In this document: in pieces, positions 19,116 through 27,679 of the stretch
How the letters are laid out: each line of letters begins with the position of its first letter
Position numbering within the stretch: position 1 is the first letter of the stretch
Assembly: GCF_001511835.1 (NCBI RefSeq)
Contig: NZ_LN997848.1
Span: 1,364,001-1,428,000, forward strand
Source of the DNA: Magnetospirillum sp. XM-1
GTDB taxonomy: Bacteria > Pseudomonadota > Alphaproteobacteria > Rhodospirillales > Magnetospirillaceae
Direction of reading: 5' to 3'
DNA length: 64,000 nt
Notes under the pieces: generated by a model
What the model saw: the letters and a program-made list of their open reading frames with translations, nothing else
What the model was told of the DNA's origin: nothing
Databases searched by the model: none
Made by a program: the position numbers and the translations under genes

Positions 19116-19145
19116 CCCAATCCGAGACGGATGTCTCGGATTGGG
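19116..19145. repeat. Perfect 13-bp inverted repeat
   Basis: CCCAATCCGAGAC and GTCTCGGATTGGG flank a 4-base loop (GGAT). No U-run follows on either strand. It is one of four distinct palindromes packed between 19013 and 19292. Confidence 0.75.
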
Positions 19146-19181
19146 TAAGACGAGTCAAAAATGGGTGCGAAAGCATTCCGT

Positions 19182-19292
19182 CGTCATGGCCGGGCTTGAC
19201 CCGGCCATCCACGCTGCGTCGCACGAAGGCGTCCGGAATGATGGATAACGCGGCCCGCACCGTGGATGCCCGGAACAAGTCCGGGCATGACG
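19182..19292 (+). repeat. REP-like element, long form, copy C (111 bp)
   Basis: The outer halves, CGTCATGGCCGGGCTTGACCC and GTCCGGGCATGACG, match the short copies. They are separated by an extra insert of about 50 bases containing GCGTCCGG and GATAACGCGG. The copy at 42240-42349 has a similar insert. The element lies between the hsp20 operon and the ptsN stop; the 19006-19311 gap holds no gene. Confidence 0.8.
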
Positions 19293-19311
19293 GCATGGCG
19301 GCGACGCGAAA

Positions 19312-19776
19312 TCACGCCGCCCGGCTGGCCGGGCTTTCGGTCAGCAGGGCGTAGAGGGCGTCGGCGTTGTCGGTGCCGCGCAGCTTCTCGCACACGCCCT
19401 TGTCGCGCAGCAGGCGCGATACCCGGGCCAGGGCCTTCAGGTGGTCGGCGCCGGCGGATTCGGGGGCCAGCAGCAGGAAGATCAGGTCCACCGGCTGTTC
19501 GTCGATGGACTCGAAGGCGATGGGCTTTTCCAGCCGCGCGAAGACGCCGTACAGGCGCTCCATGGCCGGCAGCTTGCCGTGGGGGATGGCGATGCCGTTG
19601 CCGACGCCGGTGGTCCCCAGACGCTCGCGCTCCAGCAGCACGTCGAAGATGGCCCGCTCGTGCAGGCCGGTAATCTCGGCAGCCTTCTTGGCCAGGTCCT
19701 GCAGCGCCTGCTTCTTGGACGTCGCGCGCAGATTCGGAATGACGGCGGCCGGGCTGATCAGATCGGTGATTTCCAT
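19312..19776 (-). CDS. ptsN: Nitrogen-PTS phosphotransferase EIIA(Ntr)
   Basis: PtsN (154 residues) is the terminal phosphate acceptor of the nitrogen phosphotransferase system and regulates potassium transport and stress responses rather than sugar uptake. The phosphorylated His lies in GIAIPHGKLPAM near residue 66. The family LGTTGVGNG motif precedes it. It follows rpoN in the usual cluster. The hpf/raiA gene that often sits between rpoN and ptsN is absent: the 165 bases between them hold no gene. Confidence 0.94.
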   Translation of the reverse strand: MEITDLISPAAVIPNLRATSKKQALQDLAKKAAEITGLHERAIFDVLLERERLGTTGVGNGIAIPHGKLPAMERLYGVFARLEKPIAFESIDEQPVDLIFLLLAPESAGADHLKALARVSRLLRDKGVCEKLRGTDNADALYALLTESPASRAA

Positions 19777-19941
19777 GAATCCACCCTATGAGCGCGGAAC
19801 GCCTGGTTCCGCTGGGTCTTCACATAACGGGCGCGGGATCCACTCTACCGCGCCAACTTCCCCGTCCCGTCTTTCCCACGGGGCGGGCGGAAAATAGGCC
19901 CCGACTTGTCCGAAGTCAAGCATGGCGGACGGCAGGGCCGA

Positions 19942-21453
19942 TCACATGCCCAGCGACTTCTCGCGCCGGCGCTGGACCGACGAGCCGATGTTCATGGCTT
20001 CCCTGTATTTTGCCACCGTCCGGCGGGCGATGTCGATGCCTTCGGCCTTGAGCGCGTCGACGATGGAATCGTCGGACAGCACGCTCTTGCCCTCGGCATC
20101 GATCAGCGCCTTGATGCGGTGGCGCACCGCCTCGGCCGAATGGGCGTCGCCGCCGTCGGCCGAGCTGATGGCCTGGGTGAAGAAGTACTTCAGCTCGTAG
20201 ATGCCCCTGGGCGTGGCGATGTACTTGTTCGAGGTGACGCGGCTGACCGTGCTTTCGTGCATGGAGATGGCGGTCGCGATGTCGCGCAGCACCAAGGGCC
20301 GCAGGTGCTGGACCCCTAAGCGGAAGAAGGCGTCCTGCTGGCGGACGATCTCGGTGGCCACCTTGAGGATGGTGGTGGCGCGCTGGTGCAGCGACTTCAC
20401 CAGCCAGTTGGCCGACTGGAAGCGCTCGGAGATGTAGGTCTTGTCGTCCTTGCTCTTGGCCGCGCCGGCGATCTTGGAATAGTAGCGGGTGTTGACCAGC
20501 ACGCGGGGCAGGGTGTCGGAATTCAGCTCCACCACCCAGGCGCCGTCCTGGGTGCGGCGCATCAGCACGTCGGGGGTGACCGGCTGGGCCACCACGTGGT
20601 CGAAGGCCAGCGCCGGCTTGGGGTCCAGCGCCTTGATCTCGGAGATCATCTCGGCCAGGTCCTCGGCGTCGACGCCGCAGACCCGCATCAGGCCGGGCAG
20701 GTCGCGCCGGGCCAGCAGCTCCAGATTGTCCAGCAGCGCCTGCATGGCGGGGTCCAGGCGGTTCTTCTCAGCCAGCTGCAGACCCAGGCATTCCTTGAGG
20801 GAGCGGGCGAAGACGCCGACGGGATCGAAGCCCTGGACGCGTTTCAGCACCACTTCCACATGCTGGCGCGAACAGCCCAGCTTTTCCGCCAGTTCGTCCA
20901 GGTCGCCGATCAGGTAGCCCGCCTCGTCCAGCATCTCGATGAGATGCAGCGCGATCAGGCGGTCGGCGGGGACGGGAATGTCCATGCTGACCTGGGCGGC
21001 CAGATGGTCGCGTAAGCTGATCTCGCCGGCCGTCATCTGTTCCAGGCTGGATTCGCCGTCGTCGAAGCCGCCGCCGCCGCCGTTGACGTTGCCCCACTGG
21101 CCGAGCGATTCGTCCTGGACGGCGTCGGACGCGCTGTCGTTGTTGAAGGTGTTGTCGTAGTCCACGTCCATGCCGTCCTCGGCCGAGCCGGCGGTCATGC
21201 CGTCCAGCAACGGGGGTTCGGCGGGGGCGGAATCGAGGACGGGCAGGTCGGCGGCGTCGGCCTTGGGCTCGGCGGGCTCGAGTCCCCGCTCGCCTTCTTC
21301 CCGCTCCAGAAGCGGGTTGCGCTCCAGTTCCTGATCGATGAAGGCGGCCAGCTCGAAATTGGACAATTGCAGCAGCTTGATCGCCTGCTGCAATTGCGGC
21401 GTCATCACCAGAGACTGGGTCTGGCGGATATCAAGCCTGGGACCGATGGCCAT
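19942..21453 (-). CDS. rpoN: RNA polymerase sigma-54 factor
   Basis: Sigma-54 (503 residues) directs RNA polymerase to -24/-12 promoters that need enhancer-binding ATPases. The N-terminal activator region begins RQTQSLVMTPQLQQAIKLLQ. An acidic linker covers about 45-110, the core-binding domain and a helix-turn-helix follow, and the C-terminus carries the RpoN box, ARRTVAKYRE. The length is normal. It follows lptB after nine bases, as in other proteobacteria, and is followed by ptsN. Confidence 0.97.
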   Translation of the reverse strand: MAIGPRLDIRQTQSLVMTPQLQQAIKLLQLSNFELAAFIDQELERNPLLEREEGERGLEPAEPKADAADLPVLDSAPAEPPLLDGMTAGSAEDGMDVDYDNTFNNDSASDAVQDESLGQWGNVNGGGGGFDDGESSLEQMTAGEISLRDHLAAQVSMDIPVPADRLIALHLIEMLDEAGYLIGDLDELAEKLGCSRQHVEVVLKRVQGFDPVGVFARSLKECLGLQLAEKNRLDPAMQALLDNLELLARRDLPGLMRVCGVDAEDLAEMISEIKALDPKPALAFDHVVAQPVTPDVLMRRTQDGAWVVELNSDTLPRVLVNTRYYSKIAGAAKSKDDKTYISERFQSANWLVKSLHQRATTILKVATEIVRQQDAFFRLGVQHLRPLVLRDIATAISMHESTVSRVTSNKYIATPRGIYELKYFFTQAISSADGGDAHSAEAVRHRIKALIDAEGKSVLSDDSIVDALKAEGIDIARRTVAKYREAMNIGSSVQRRREKSLGM

Positions 21454-21462
21454 GGCGGGGCG

Positions 21463-22260
21463 TTACATGCTGAACCGCTCGCCGAGATAGACGCGCCGCA
21501 CTCCTTCGTGGGCGACGATCTCGGCGGGGCGGCCCTCCATCAGCACCGCGCCGTCGTGCAGGATGTAGGCGCGGTCGATGAGGTCCAGGGTCTCGCGCAC
21601 ATTGTGATCGGTGATCAGCACCCCGATGCCGCGGTGCTTGAGGTGGGCCACCAGATCGCGGATGTCCGACACGGCGATGGGGTCGATGCCGGCCAGCGGT
21701 TCGTCCAGCAGGATGAAGTGGGGACGACACGCCAGGGCGCGGGCGATCTCGACGCGGCGGCGCTCGCCGCCCGACAGCGCCATGGCGGGCGCCCGGCGCA
21801 GATGGCTGATGGAGAACTCGGCCAGCAGGCTTTCCAGGTCGTGCTGGCGGCGCTCGGAATCGGCCTCGACCACTTCCAGCACCGCCATGATGTTGCCTTC
21901 CACCGAAAGCCCTCTGAAGATCGAGGCCTCCTGCGGCAGATAGCCGATGCCGAGCCGGGCGCGGCGGTACATGGGCAGGTCGGTGATCTCGGTGCCGTCC
22001 AGCAGGATCGCGCCGACATCGGGATTGATCAGGCCGGTGATGCAGTAAAAGCAGGTGGTCTTGCCGGCGCCGTTGGGACCCAGCAGGCCCACCGCCTCGC
22101 CCCGCTGCACCGAGATGGAGACGTCGCGCAGCACCGGGCGGCCCTTGAAGCTCTTGCCCAGGTTGCGGGCCACCAAGCCGGGATTGTCGGCCACCAGACG
22201 CGGTCCGGAGACGGTGGCGCCGCCGGCGGTAAAAGGCGAGGCTGGCTTGGTGCTTTTCAT
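21463..22260 (-). CDS. lptB: LPS export ABC transporter ATP-binding protein
   Basis: LptB (265 residues) powers extraction of lipopolysaccharide from the inner membrane by LptFG. Walker A is GPNGAGKTT, the signature is [12 protein letters not shown], and Walker B is [12 protein letters not shown]. It has an extra N-terminal tail of about 25 residues. Its ATG at 22260 overlaps the lptA stop by four bases. The permease gene lptG is at 46108; lptF is not seen in this window. Confidence 0.96.
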   Translation of the reverse strand: MKSTKPASPFTAGGATVSGPRLVADNPGLVARNLGKSFKGRPVLRDVSISVQRGEAVGLLGPNGAGKTTCFYCITGLINPDVGAILLDGTEITDLPMYRRARLGIGYLPQEASIFRGLSVEGNIMAVLEVVEADSERRQHDLESLLAEFSISHLRRAPAMALSGGERRRVEIARALACRPHFILLDEPLAGIDPIAVSDIRDLVAHLKHRGIGVLITDHNVRETLDLIDRAYILHDGAVLMEGRPAEIVAHEGVRRVYLGERFSM

Positions 22261-23252
22261 CGTCCCCCCGATCCGGACGCCGGCACATTGCCGACGAAGC
22301 CCGCCTTGCCCGGCGGCTCGCTCTTATCGCCCTTATCGCCCTTTTTCTGCGGAATGAACAGGCCCTGAACCCTCTGCCCGCTTTCGGCGGCGCCGGCGGC
22401 GGTGGGGAACAGCTTGCTGACCCCGGTGTTGAGGTTCACGTGCGCCCATCCCCCTTCCAGCTGGTTGCCGCCTTCGCGGCTGATCTTAACCGAACCTGTG
22501 ACGGTGGCGATACCGGTTTCGGCGTCGTAGTCGCCCCTCTCGCCGGTCACCGTCTCGCTCTTGGACAGGATCACCACGTGGCCGTAGGCGTCGGCGCGCT
22601 GCAGTTCCAGGCCGTTGCCGTCGCCGCCCGATTGCTGGCCGGCCTGTCCCGGCTTGGCGGTGCCGGCCTGGGCCGGCTTGGCGCCCGGCTTGGACGGCGT
22701 GGCGGACTTGTCCTTGAAGTGGGCGGTCAGCACGTCGCCCTTCAGCGTCTTCTCGCCCGGCTGGGTGGCGACGGCGTCGCCGCGCAGGACCGCCATCTTC
22801 TTCAGTTCCCAGTATTCCAGGCTTTCGGTGGCGGTGAAGGTGTCGGTGGGGGTGACCAGCTTGGCCGGGGCGCCCTTCAGCACGAAGATGGACTTGTCCA
22901 GGTCGTAGATGGCCTTGTGGCCGGTGGCGGTGTCGTTGGGCGAGCGGATCACCACGTTGCCGTCGGCGTCCAGACGCCAGATCTCGTCGCCCTTGGCTCC
23001 CTTGCGGTAATGGGCGGTGAGCACGTCGGCGTCCACCGTCATGTTGCCGCGGATGGCATGCGCGTTGCCCCGCGCGATGACGCGGAGCTCCTCGGAATGC
23101 CATTCGATGCCGTTGTCGGCGTAGACCTGGATCTGCTGGTCGCCGGACTTGCTCATCTCGAAGCCCTGGGCCATGGCGGAGCCGGGCAGGGCCGCCATCA
23201 GGGCGGCCCCCAGGGCAAGGGTGACCAGCGGTATCAGAGCGGGCGGCTTCAT
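22257..23252 (-). CDS. lptA: LPS transport periplasmic protein LptA (OstA-like)
   Basis: The 331-residue protein has a signal peptide ending SAMAQ and repeated OstA-type beta-jellyroll strands ([30 protein letters not shown]), the fold that forms the periplasmic LPS bridge. It is longer than E. coli LptA (about 185 residues). The extra length includes a Pro/Ala/Gly/Lys-rich linker near residues 190-215 and a tail rich in Gly and Lys. It is translationally coupled to lptC upstream and lptB downstream (ATGA overlaps). Confidence 0.9.
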   Translation of the reverse strand: MKPPALIPLVTLALGAALMAALPGSAMAQGFEMSKSGDQQIQVYADNGIEWHSEELRVIARGNAHAIRGNMTVDADVLTAHYRKGAKGDEIWRLDADGNVVIRSPNDTATGHKAIYDLDKSIFVLKGAPAKLVTPTDTFTATESLEYWELKKMAVLRGDAVATQPGEKTLKGDVLTAHFKDKSATPSKPGAKPAQAGTAKPGQAGQQSGGDGNGLELQRADAYGHVVILSKSETVTGERGDYDAETGIATVTGSVKISREGGNQLEGGWAHVNLNTGVSKLFPTAAGAAESGQRVQGLFIPQKKGDKGDKSEPPGKAGFVGNVPASGSGGR

Positions 23253-23965
23253 CGGGTCTTGGCTCCCTTGCCCTGGCCCTTTCCCTGGGCCTTGTGGCTG
23301 ACGGCGCGCAGGTTCAGCTGCGACTTGCCGGTGAAGGTGATGTCGTGGCGCTTGCCGGTGATCTCGAATCCGGCCGAGCGGATTTCGCCTTGCGGGCCGT
23401 GGCCTTCCACCGGCTCGAAGCCCCGCGCCGCGTTGTTGTTCAGTTCCACCGTGGCGGTGGGGGTGTGAATCTCGTAGCCGGTGTCGTGGTAGAGGTTCAC
23501 GCCCCCCGACAGGTCCAGCACCTTGGAGGATTGGTGGTAGATGCCGGCCACGGCGTCAACCACGATATTGGCTCCCGAGGACGAGGTGAAGTCGGCCTTG
23601 GGGTTGACCAGCTGGATCAGGTCCTGGTTGCCCGGCACCTGGGTGGCGGTGTCGGCGGTCACCGCGAAGGGGCGGTTGCTTTCGTCGACGCCGAAATAGC
23701 GGGCGTTCTTCATCACCAGGGTATCGACCGACTTGGGCGACAGGCTGGCGAAGCCCAGCTTGAAGCCGCTGTCCATGCGCGACAGCTTGGGCCACACCAC
23801 CACCAGGCCCAGCAGCAGGGCGGCCAGGGCGGGCAGGGCGATCTTCATCACCGAGACGAAATGGGTGTGGTCGGCGAAGGGACCGCGGCGCGGCCCCCGC
23901 AGGTGCCGCCCGTTCGGATGCCGCTCCTGGGGCGGCGCTGAACTGCTGTCGGCGTGCAGGCTCAT
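23249..23965 (-). CDS. lptC: LPS export protein LptC
   Basis: The 238-residue bitopic inner-membrane protein passes LPS from LptBFG to LptA. A proline- and arginine-rich cytoplasmic tail (about 1-38) precedes one membrane helix, ALPALAALLLGLVVVWP (about 43-59). A periplasmic LptC-type beta domain follows. It is longer than E. coli LptC, as is usual in alphaproteobacteria. It overlaps kdsD and lptA by four bases each. Confidence 0.9.
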   Translation of the reverse strand: MSLHADSSSAPPQERHPNGRHLRGPRRGPFADHTHFVSVMKIALPALAALLLGLVVVWPKLSRMDSGFKLGFASLSPKSVDTLVMKNARYFGVDESNRPFAVTADTATQVPGNQDLIQLVNPKADFTSSSGANIVVDAVAGIYHQSSKVLDLSGGVNLYHDTGYEIHTPTATVELNNNAARGFEPVEGHGPQGEIRSAGFEITGKRHDITFTGKSQLNLRAVSHKAQGKGQGKGAKTR

Positions 23966-24927
23966 GCCAGGCCGGCCCTCAGGCAGTCATGGACGTGCAG
24001 CACGCCCACCGGGCGGCCGTCGCTTTCCACCACGAACAGGCTGGTGATGGAGCGCGCGTTCATCTGGCGCAGCGCCTCGGCGGCCAGCAGGTTGGGCGGC
24101 ACGGTGCGCGGCGAGGCGGTCATCACCTCGGCGGCCTTGGCGGTCAGCAGACCGGGGCTCATGTGGCGGCGCAAGTCGCCGTCGGTGAGAATGCCCGCCA
24201 GCTTGCCGTCGGCGTCGGTCACGCCGGCGACCCCCAAGCTTTTGGCGGTCATCACCAGCAGTACGTCGGCCATGGCGGTGTCGGCGCCCACCAGGGGCAG
24301 GCCGTCGCCGCCATGCATCAGGTCCGAGACCTTGAGCAGGCGCTGGCCCAGCTGGCCGCCGGGGTGGAAGACCTTGAAGTCGGCGGCGGTGAAGCCCTTG
24401 CGCTCCAGCAGCGTGACCGCCAGGGCGTCGCCGAGCGCCAGCATCATGGTGGTCGAGGTGGTGGGCGCCAGGCCCATGGGGCAGGCTTCGGGATTGGCCG
24501 GCAGCACCAGGGCGACGTCGGCGGCGGTGGCCAGCGTCGAGCCGTCCCTGGACGTGATGCCGATCAGGCCGATGCCGAAGCGCCTTGTGTAGGCGATGAT
24601 GTCGCCCAGCTCCGGCGTTTCGCCCGAATTGGACAGCGCCAGCACGGAATCGTCGCCGGTCACCATGCCGAGGTCGCCGTGGCTGGCCTCGGCCGGGTGG
24701 ACGTAGAAGGCGGGACAGCCGGTGGACGCCAGGGTGGCGGCGATCTTGCGCCCCACGTGACCGCTCTTGCCCATGCCGGTGACGATGACCCGTCCCGGCG
24801 CGCCCTCGATCAGGGTGACGGCCTTGAGGAAGGGCCCGTCGAGCGCCGCCGCCAGGGAGTCCAGCGCGCGGGCCTCGGTGTCGAGAACCCGGCGGGCGGT
24901 GGCGAGGGCATCGGAATCGGCGGTCAT
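23962..24927 (-). CDS. kdsD: Arabinose-5-phosphate isomerase (KpsF/GutQ family)
   Basis: KdsD (321 residues) converts ribulose-5-phosphate to arabinose-5-phosphate, the first step to the LPS sugar Kdo. The SIS sugar-isomerase domain carries VTGMGKSGHVGRKIAATLAS and HGDLGMVTGDDSVLALSNSG. Two CBS domains occupy the C-terminal 120 residues. It heads the kdsD-lptC-lptA-lptB-rpoN-ptsN operon, with ATGA overlaps at its first junctions, so Kdo supply and LPS export are coupled. Confidence 0.95.
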   Translation of the reverse strand: MTADSDALATARRVLDTEARALDSLAAALDGPFLKAVTLIEGAPGRVIVTGMGKSGHVGRKIAATLASTGCPAFYVHPAEASHGDLGMVTGDDSVLALSNSGETPELGDIIAYTRRFGIGLIGITSRDGSTLATAADVALVLPANPEACPMGLAPTTSTTMMLALGDALAVTLLERKGFTAADFKVFHPGGQLGQRLLKVSDLMHGGDGLPLVGADTAMADVLLVMTAKSLGVAGVTDADGKLAGILTDGDLRRHMSPGLLTAKAAEVMTASPRTVPPNLLAAEALRQMNARSITSLFVVESDGRPVGVLHVHDCLRAGLA

Positions 24928-25093
24928 CGATACATCCGGTCAAACTGATCCGTTCCCCGCCCGGCACGGCGAGGGTGCATAACTATACGCAACGGCCCGG
25001 TGACGGAAAGGCAAAACGCGTCCGGTTGGTCCGTTTCGTGCATTCCCGCCCGGTGGCTGAGGGGCTGACTTGGGTGGATACGCCTTCTTTACC

Positions 25094-25153
25094 CGTCATG
25101 GCCGGGCTTGACCCGGCCATCCATGGCCCCCCGGATCAAGTCCGGGGGTGACG
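25094..25153 (+). repeat. REP-like double palindrome, copy D (60 bp)
   Basis: The copy is identical over 60 bases to the reverse complement of copy A at 12600-12659, including the CATCCATGGCC centre. It lies between kdsD and the RNase D gene. Confidence 0.9.
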
Positions 25154-25173
25154 GCAAGGAAAGGGCTGAAAAA

Positions 25174-25785
25174 TCAATGCGAGAAGATGTCTTCCGCGTC
25201 CCAGCCGGCCAGGTCCAGGTCGGCGCGGTCGGGCAGGAAGGCGAAGCAGGCTTCGGCCAGGGCGCGGCGGCCTTCGCGGTCCAGCAGGATTTCGCAGCGC
25301 GCCTTCAGCTGGTGCAGGTAGAGCACGTCCGACGCGGCATAGGCCAGCTGGTCGGCATTCAGCTCGGGCGCGCCCCAATCCGAGCTCTGCTGCAGCTTGG
25401 ACAGGTCGATGCCCAGGAATTCCTTGCACAGCGTCTTGAGGCTGTGGCTCTCGGTGTTGGTCCGGGTCAGCTTGGACGCGATCTTGGTGCAGAACACCGG
25501 ATTGCAGCGCACCCCCAGGTAACGCCGCAGCATGGCCACGTCGAAGCGGGCGAAGTGGAACAGCTTGGTCACCGATTGGTCCGACAGCATGCGGACCAAA
25601 TTGGGCGAGTTCCACTCGGGCTTGGGATAGTGGACCACATGGGCGTCGCCGTCGCCGGCCGACAGCTGCACCACGCACAGGCGGTCGCGCTGCAGGTTGA
25701 GGCCCATGGTCTCGGAATCGATGGCGACCAGCTTGCCGAGATCGAGGCCGTCGGGGAGGTCGTTCTTGTGGTAGAAAACGGTCAC
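25174..25785 (-). CDS. rnd: Ribonuclease D-like 3'-5' exonuclease
   Basis: The 203-residue protein is a DEDDy-family 3'-5' exonuclease domain: AIDSETMGLN gives Asp-x-Glu (motif I), HFARFDVAML the motif II Asp, and YAASDVLYL the motif III Tyr-x3-Asp. It lacks the HRDC domains of full-length E. coli RNase D (about 375 residues) and so is the short form common in alphaproteobacteria. It probably trims tRNA or other structured RNA 3' ends. The start is GTG 25785, with GGAG seven bases upstream. A tRNA-Leu gene lies just upstream on the same strand. Confidence 0.9.
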   Translation of the reverse strand: MTVFYHKNDLPDGLDLGKLVAIDSETMGLNLQRDRLCVVQLSAGDGDAHVVHYPKPEWNSPNLVRMLSDQSVTKLFHFARFDVAMLRRYLGVRCNPVFCTKIASKLTRTNTESHSLKTLCKEFLGIDLSKLQQSSDWGAPELNADQLAYAASDVLYLHQLKARCEILLDREGRRALAEACFAFLPDRADLDLAGWDAEDIFSH

Positions 25786-25871
25786 GGAGCCGCTCCTTCT
25801 TATCCCCGGTTGGGGGAGGGCGGCTCCGCGTCCGATGTGTCCATCAGCTAGACCGCGCCGCGGTTAAGAGA

Positions 25872-25958
25872 TGGTGCCCAGGAGAAGACTCGAACTTCCA
25901 CGACATCACTGCCACACGGACCTGAACCGTGCGCGTCTACCAATTCCGCCACCTGGGC
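25872..25958 (-). tRNA. tRNA-Leu (anticodon CAG)
   Basis: The 87-base gene on the minus strand starts GCCCAGGTGGCGGAATTGG. It has a class II long variable arm, an anticodon loop TTCAGGT (CAG), GTTCGAGTC in the T arm, and an encoded CCA end. The acceptor stem GCCCAGG/CCTGGGC is perfect. A consensus-like promoter lies about 40 bases upstream. Confidence 0.95.
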
Positions 25959-25997
25959 AGGTAGCTCCCGAACCGCCTCAGCCGTCCGAGGCGCGAA

Positions 25998-26026
25998 GAA
26001 ATATGCGAGGCGGCCGGCGGTGTCAA
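25998..26026 (-). promoter_or_regulatory. Promoter of tRNA-Leu(CAG)
   Basis: On the minus strand a perfect TTGACA is followed after 17 bases by TATTTC. It ends about 40 bases before the tRNA. It is one of the best sigma-70-type matches in the window. Confidence 0.75.
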
Positions 26027-26176
26027 CGATGTTTTTTCACCTCGTTCCGCTTTTTTGCTCCGGCCCCCGCGCCCTTTACACCCGGGCGGCTTATGGGCTA
26101 GCTTCCGACCCAAAGAATTAGCCCGAATTTGGGCTGGGGGCGGCACCCGTGCCGCCGGACGATATGGAGGGACGGC

Positions 26177-27184
26177 ATGGCTCGGCGCGTTGTCACGGTA
26201 TTCGGCGGTTCGGGTTTCATCGGCAGGAACGTGGTCAAGCGTCTCGCCGCCCAGGGCTGGGTGGTGCGCGCCGCCGTGCGCGATCCCATCGCCGCCGAGT
26301 TCCTGAAGCCCATGGGCGACGTGGGGCAGGTGACGCCGCTGCGCGCCGACATCACCGATCCCAAGTCGGTGGCCATGGCGGTGGCCGGCGTGGACGCGGT
26401 GGTCAACCTGGTGGGCATTCTCTATGAAAGCGGCCGGGCCACCTTCGACGCCATCCATGTGAAGGGCGCCGCCAATGTGGCCCAGGCGGCCAAGGCGGCC
26501 GGCGTCACCCGGCTGGTCCACATGTCGGCGCTGGGCGCCGACAAGAATTCCGAGGCCGCCTACGCCCGCTCCAAGGCTTTGGGCGAGGAGGCGGTCGCCG
26601 CCGCCTTCCCCGGCGCCTCGATCGTGCGTCCCTCGGTGGTGTTCGGCCCCGATGACGGCTTCTTCAACCGCTTCGGCAAGCTCGCCATGGTGTCGCCGGT
26701 GCTGCCGGTCTTCACCAGCGACGGCTTCAAGCCGGTGTGCAGCGAAGCGGGCTGCTCCATCGACCTGTTCGGTTCGGGCGGCCCCATCTTCCAGCCGGTC
26801 AGCGTGTCCGACGTGGCCCAGGCCATCGTCTCGATGCTCGACGATTCCCGCCATGCCGGCAAGACCTTCGAGCTGGGCGGGCCGCGCCGCTATTCCATGA
26901 AGGAAGTGATGGAGCTGGTGAACGCCTCCACCGGCCGCGACCGCCTGCTGGTGCCGCTGCCCTTCGGCCTGGGCATGCTGCAGGCCACCTTCCTGCAGAT
27001 GCTGCCCAGCCCGATGCTGACCAAGGATCAGGTGCGGATGATGAAGGTGGACAACGTGGTCCGGGGCGGCAAGCCGGGCCTGACCGAGCTGGGCATCACG
27101 CCGACCTCGGCCGAGGCGATCCTGCCGCTCTACATGAAGCGCTACGGCAAGCAGCTGCCGCCGGGCCGCGATCAGGCGGCGTAA
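26177..27184 (+). CDS. NAD(P)-binding SDR protein, complex I NDUFA9-like
   Basis: The 335-residue atypical short-chain dehydrogenase/reductase begins with the dinucleotide-binding motif VFGGSGFIGRNVVKRL. The family sequence VNLVGILYE is at about 77-85, and ASIVRPSVVFGPDDGF further on. It resembles the alphaproteobacterial relatives of mitochondrial complex I subunit NDUFA9, thought to help complex I assembly or quinone-related metabolism. GGAGG lies about seven bases before ATG 26177. The gene is monocistronic and ends at a strong terminator. Confidence 0.85.
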   Translation: MARRVVTVFGGSGFIGRNVVKRLAAQGWVVRAAVRDPIAAEFLKPMGDVGQVTPLRADITDPKSVAMAVAGVDAVVNLVGILYESGRATFDAIHVKGAANVAQAAKAAGVTRLVHMSALGADKNSEAAYARSKALGEEAVAAAFPGASIVRPSVVFGPDDGFFNRFGKLAMVSPVLPVFTSDGFKPVCSEAGCSIDLFGSGGPIFQPVSVSDVAQAIVSMLDDSRHAGKTFELGGPRRYSMKEVMELVNASTGRDRLLVPLPFGLGMLQATFLQMLPSPMLTKDQVRMMKVDNVVRGGKPGLTELGITPTSAEAILPLYMKRYGKQLPPGRDQAA

Positions 27185-27210
27185 GGCAGGAGCTTCTCTG
27201 GAAATGATCA

Positions 27211-27238
27211 AGGGCCGCCTTTGGGCGGCCCTTTTTCT
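27211..27238 (+). terminator. Intrinsic terminator of the NDUFA9-like gene
   Basis: AGGGCCGCC and GGCGGCCCT form a 9-bp perfect stem with a TTTG loop, followed by TTTTTC. It lies 26 bases past the stop. Confidence 0.9.
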
Positions 27239-27243
27239 TGGCT

Positions 27244-27474
27244 TTAGGCCCTGAGGGCCTTGCGGGTCACTTGGTTGCGGAGCTCGGACGGCAGTTGCTC
27301 CAGCAGCCGCAGCAGCGCGCCTACCCCGATGGGAACCCGCGACCGCCCGTCGGCCCAACGCCACACGGTGGTGGGGGCGGGCTGCTGTTCGCCCAAATCA
27401 TCGAGCAGCCGGGCCAGGGCCGCCTGGGACAATCCCAGTCGCCGTAATGTCTCCGTGAACTCGTCGTCAGTCAT
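27244..27474 (-). CDS. Small helix-turn-helix protein
   Basis: The 76-residue protein is mostly a lambda-repressor-like helix-turn-helix: LGLSQAALARLLDDL followed by PTTVWRWADGRSRVP, in the position of the recognition helix. It is short for a complete regulator and has no partner domain, so it could be a stand-alone Xre-type regulator or a relic. The start is ATG 27474 with GGGGAGAG upstream; a TTG 18 bases earlier is possible. A consensus-like promoter is at 27551-27580. Its target is unknown. Confidence 0.6.
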   Translation of the reverse strand: MTDDEFTETLRRLGLSQAALARLLDDLGEQQPAPTTVWRWADGRSRVPIGVGALLRLLEQLPSELRNQVTRKALRA

Positions 27475-27550
27475 GTCTGGTGCTCTCCCCAACCAGAGCG
27501 AGTGGTGCCCTCTGCTGGGGAGAATATGCGTAACTCCCCGGCGCGCTTAC

Positions 27551-27580
27551 AGAATTGGCGGGGTACTACCACTCTGTCAA
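27551..27580 (-). promoter_or_regulatory. Probable promoter of the small HTH gene
   Basis: On the minus strand TTGACA (27575-27580) is followed after 18 bases by AATTCT. It lies 77 bases upstream of the HTH start. A 12-bp palindrome, CTGCATATGCAG, is further upstream at about 27642. Confidence 0.4.
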
Positions 27581-27679
27581 CGGAACGGAACATGAATAGG
27601 TGGAAATGCTTATCGCCAGATCATGTGGAGCGCAGCTTTTGGCTGCATATGCAGATAGGTATAAGCTGGCGTAAATACG

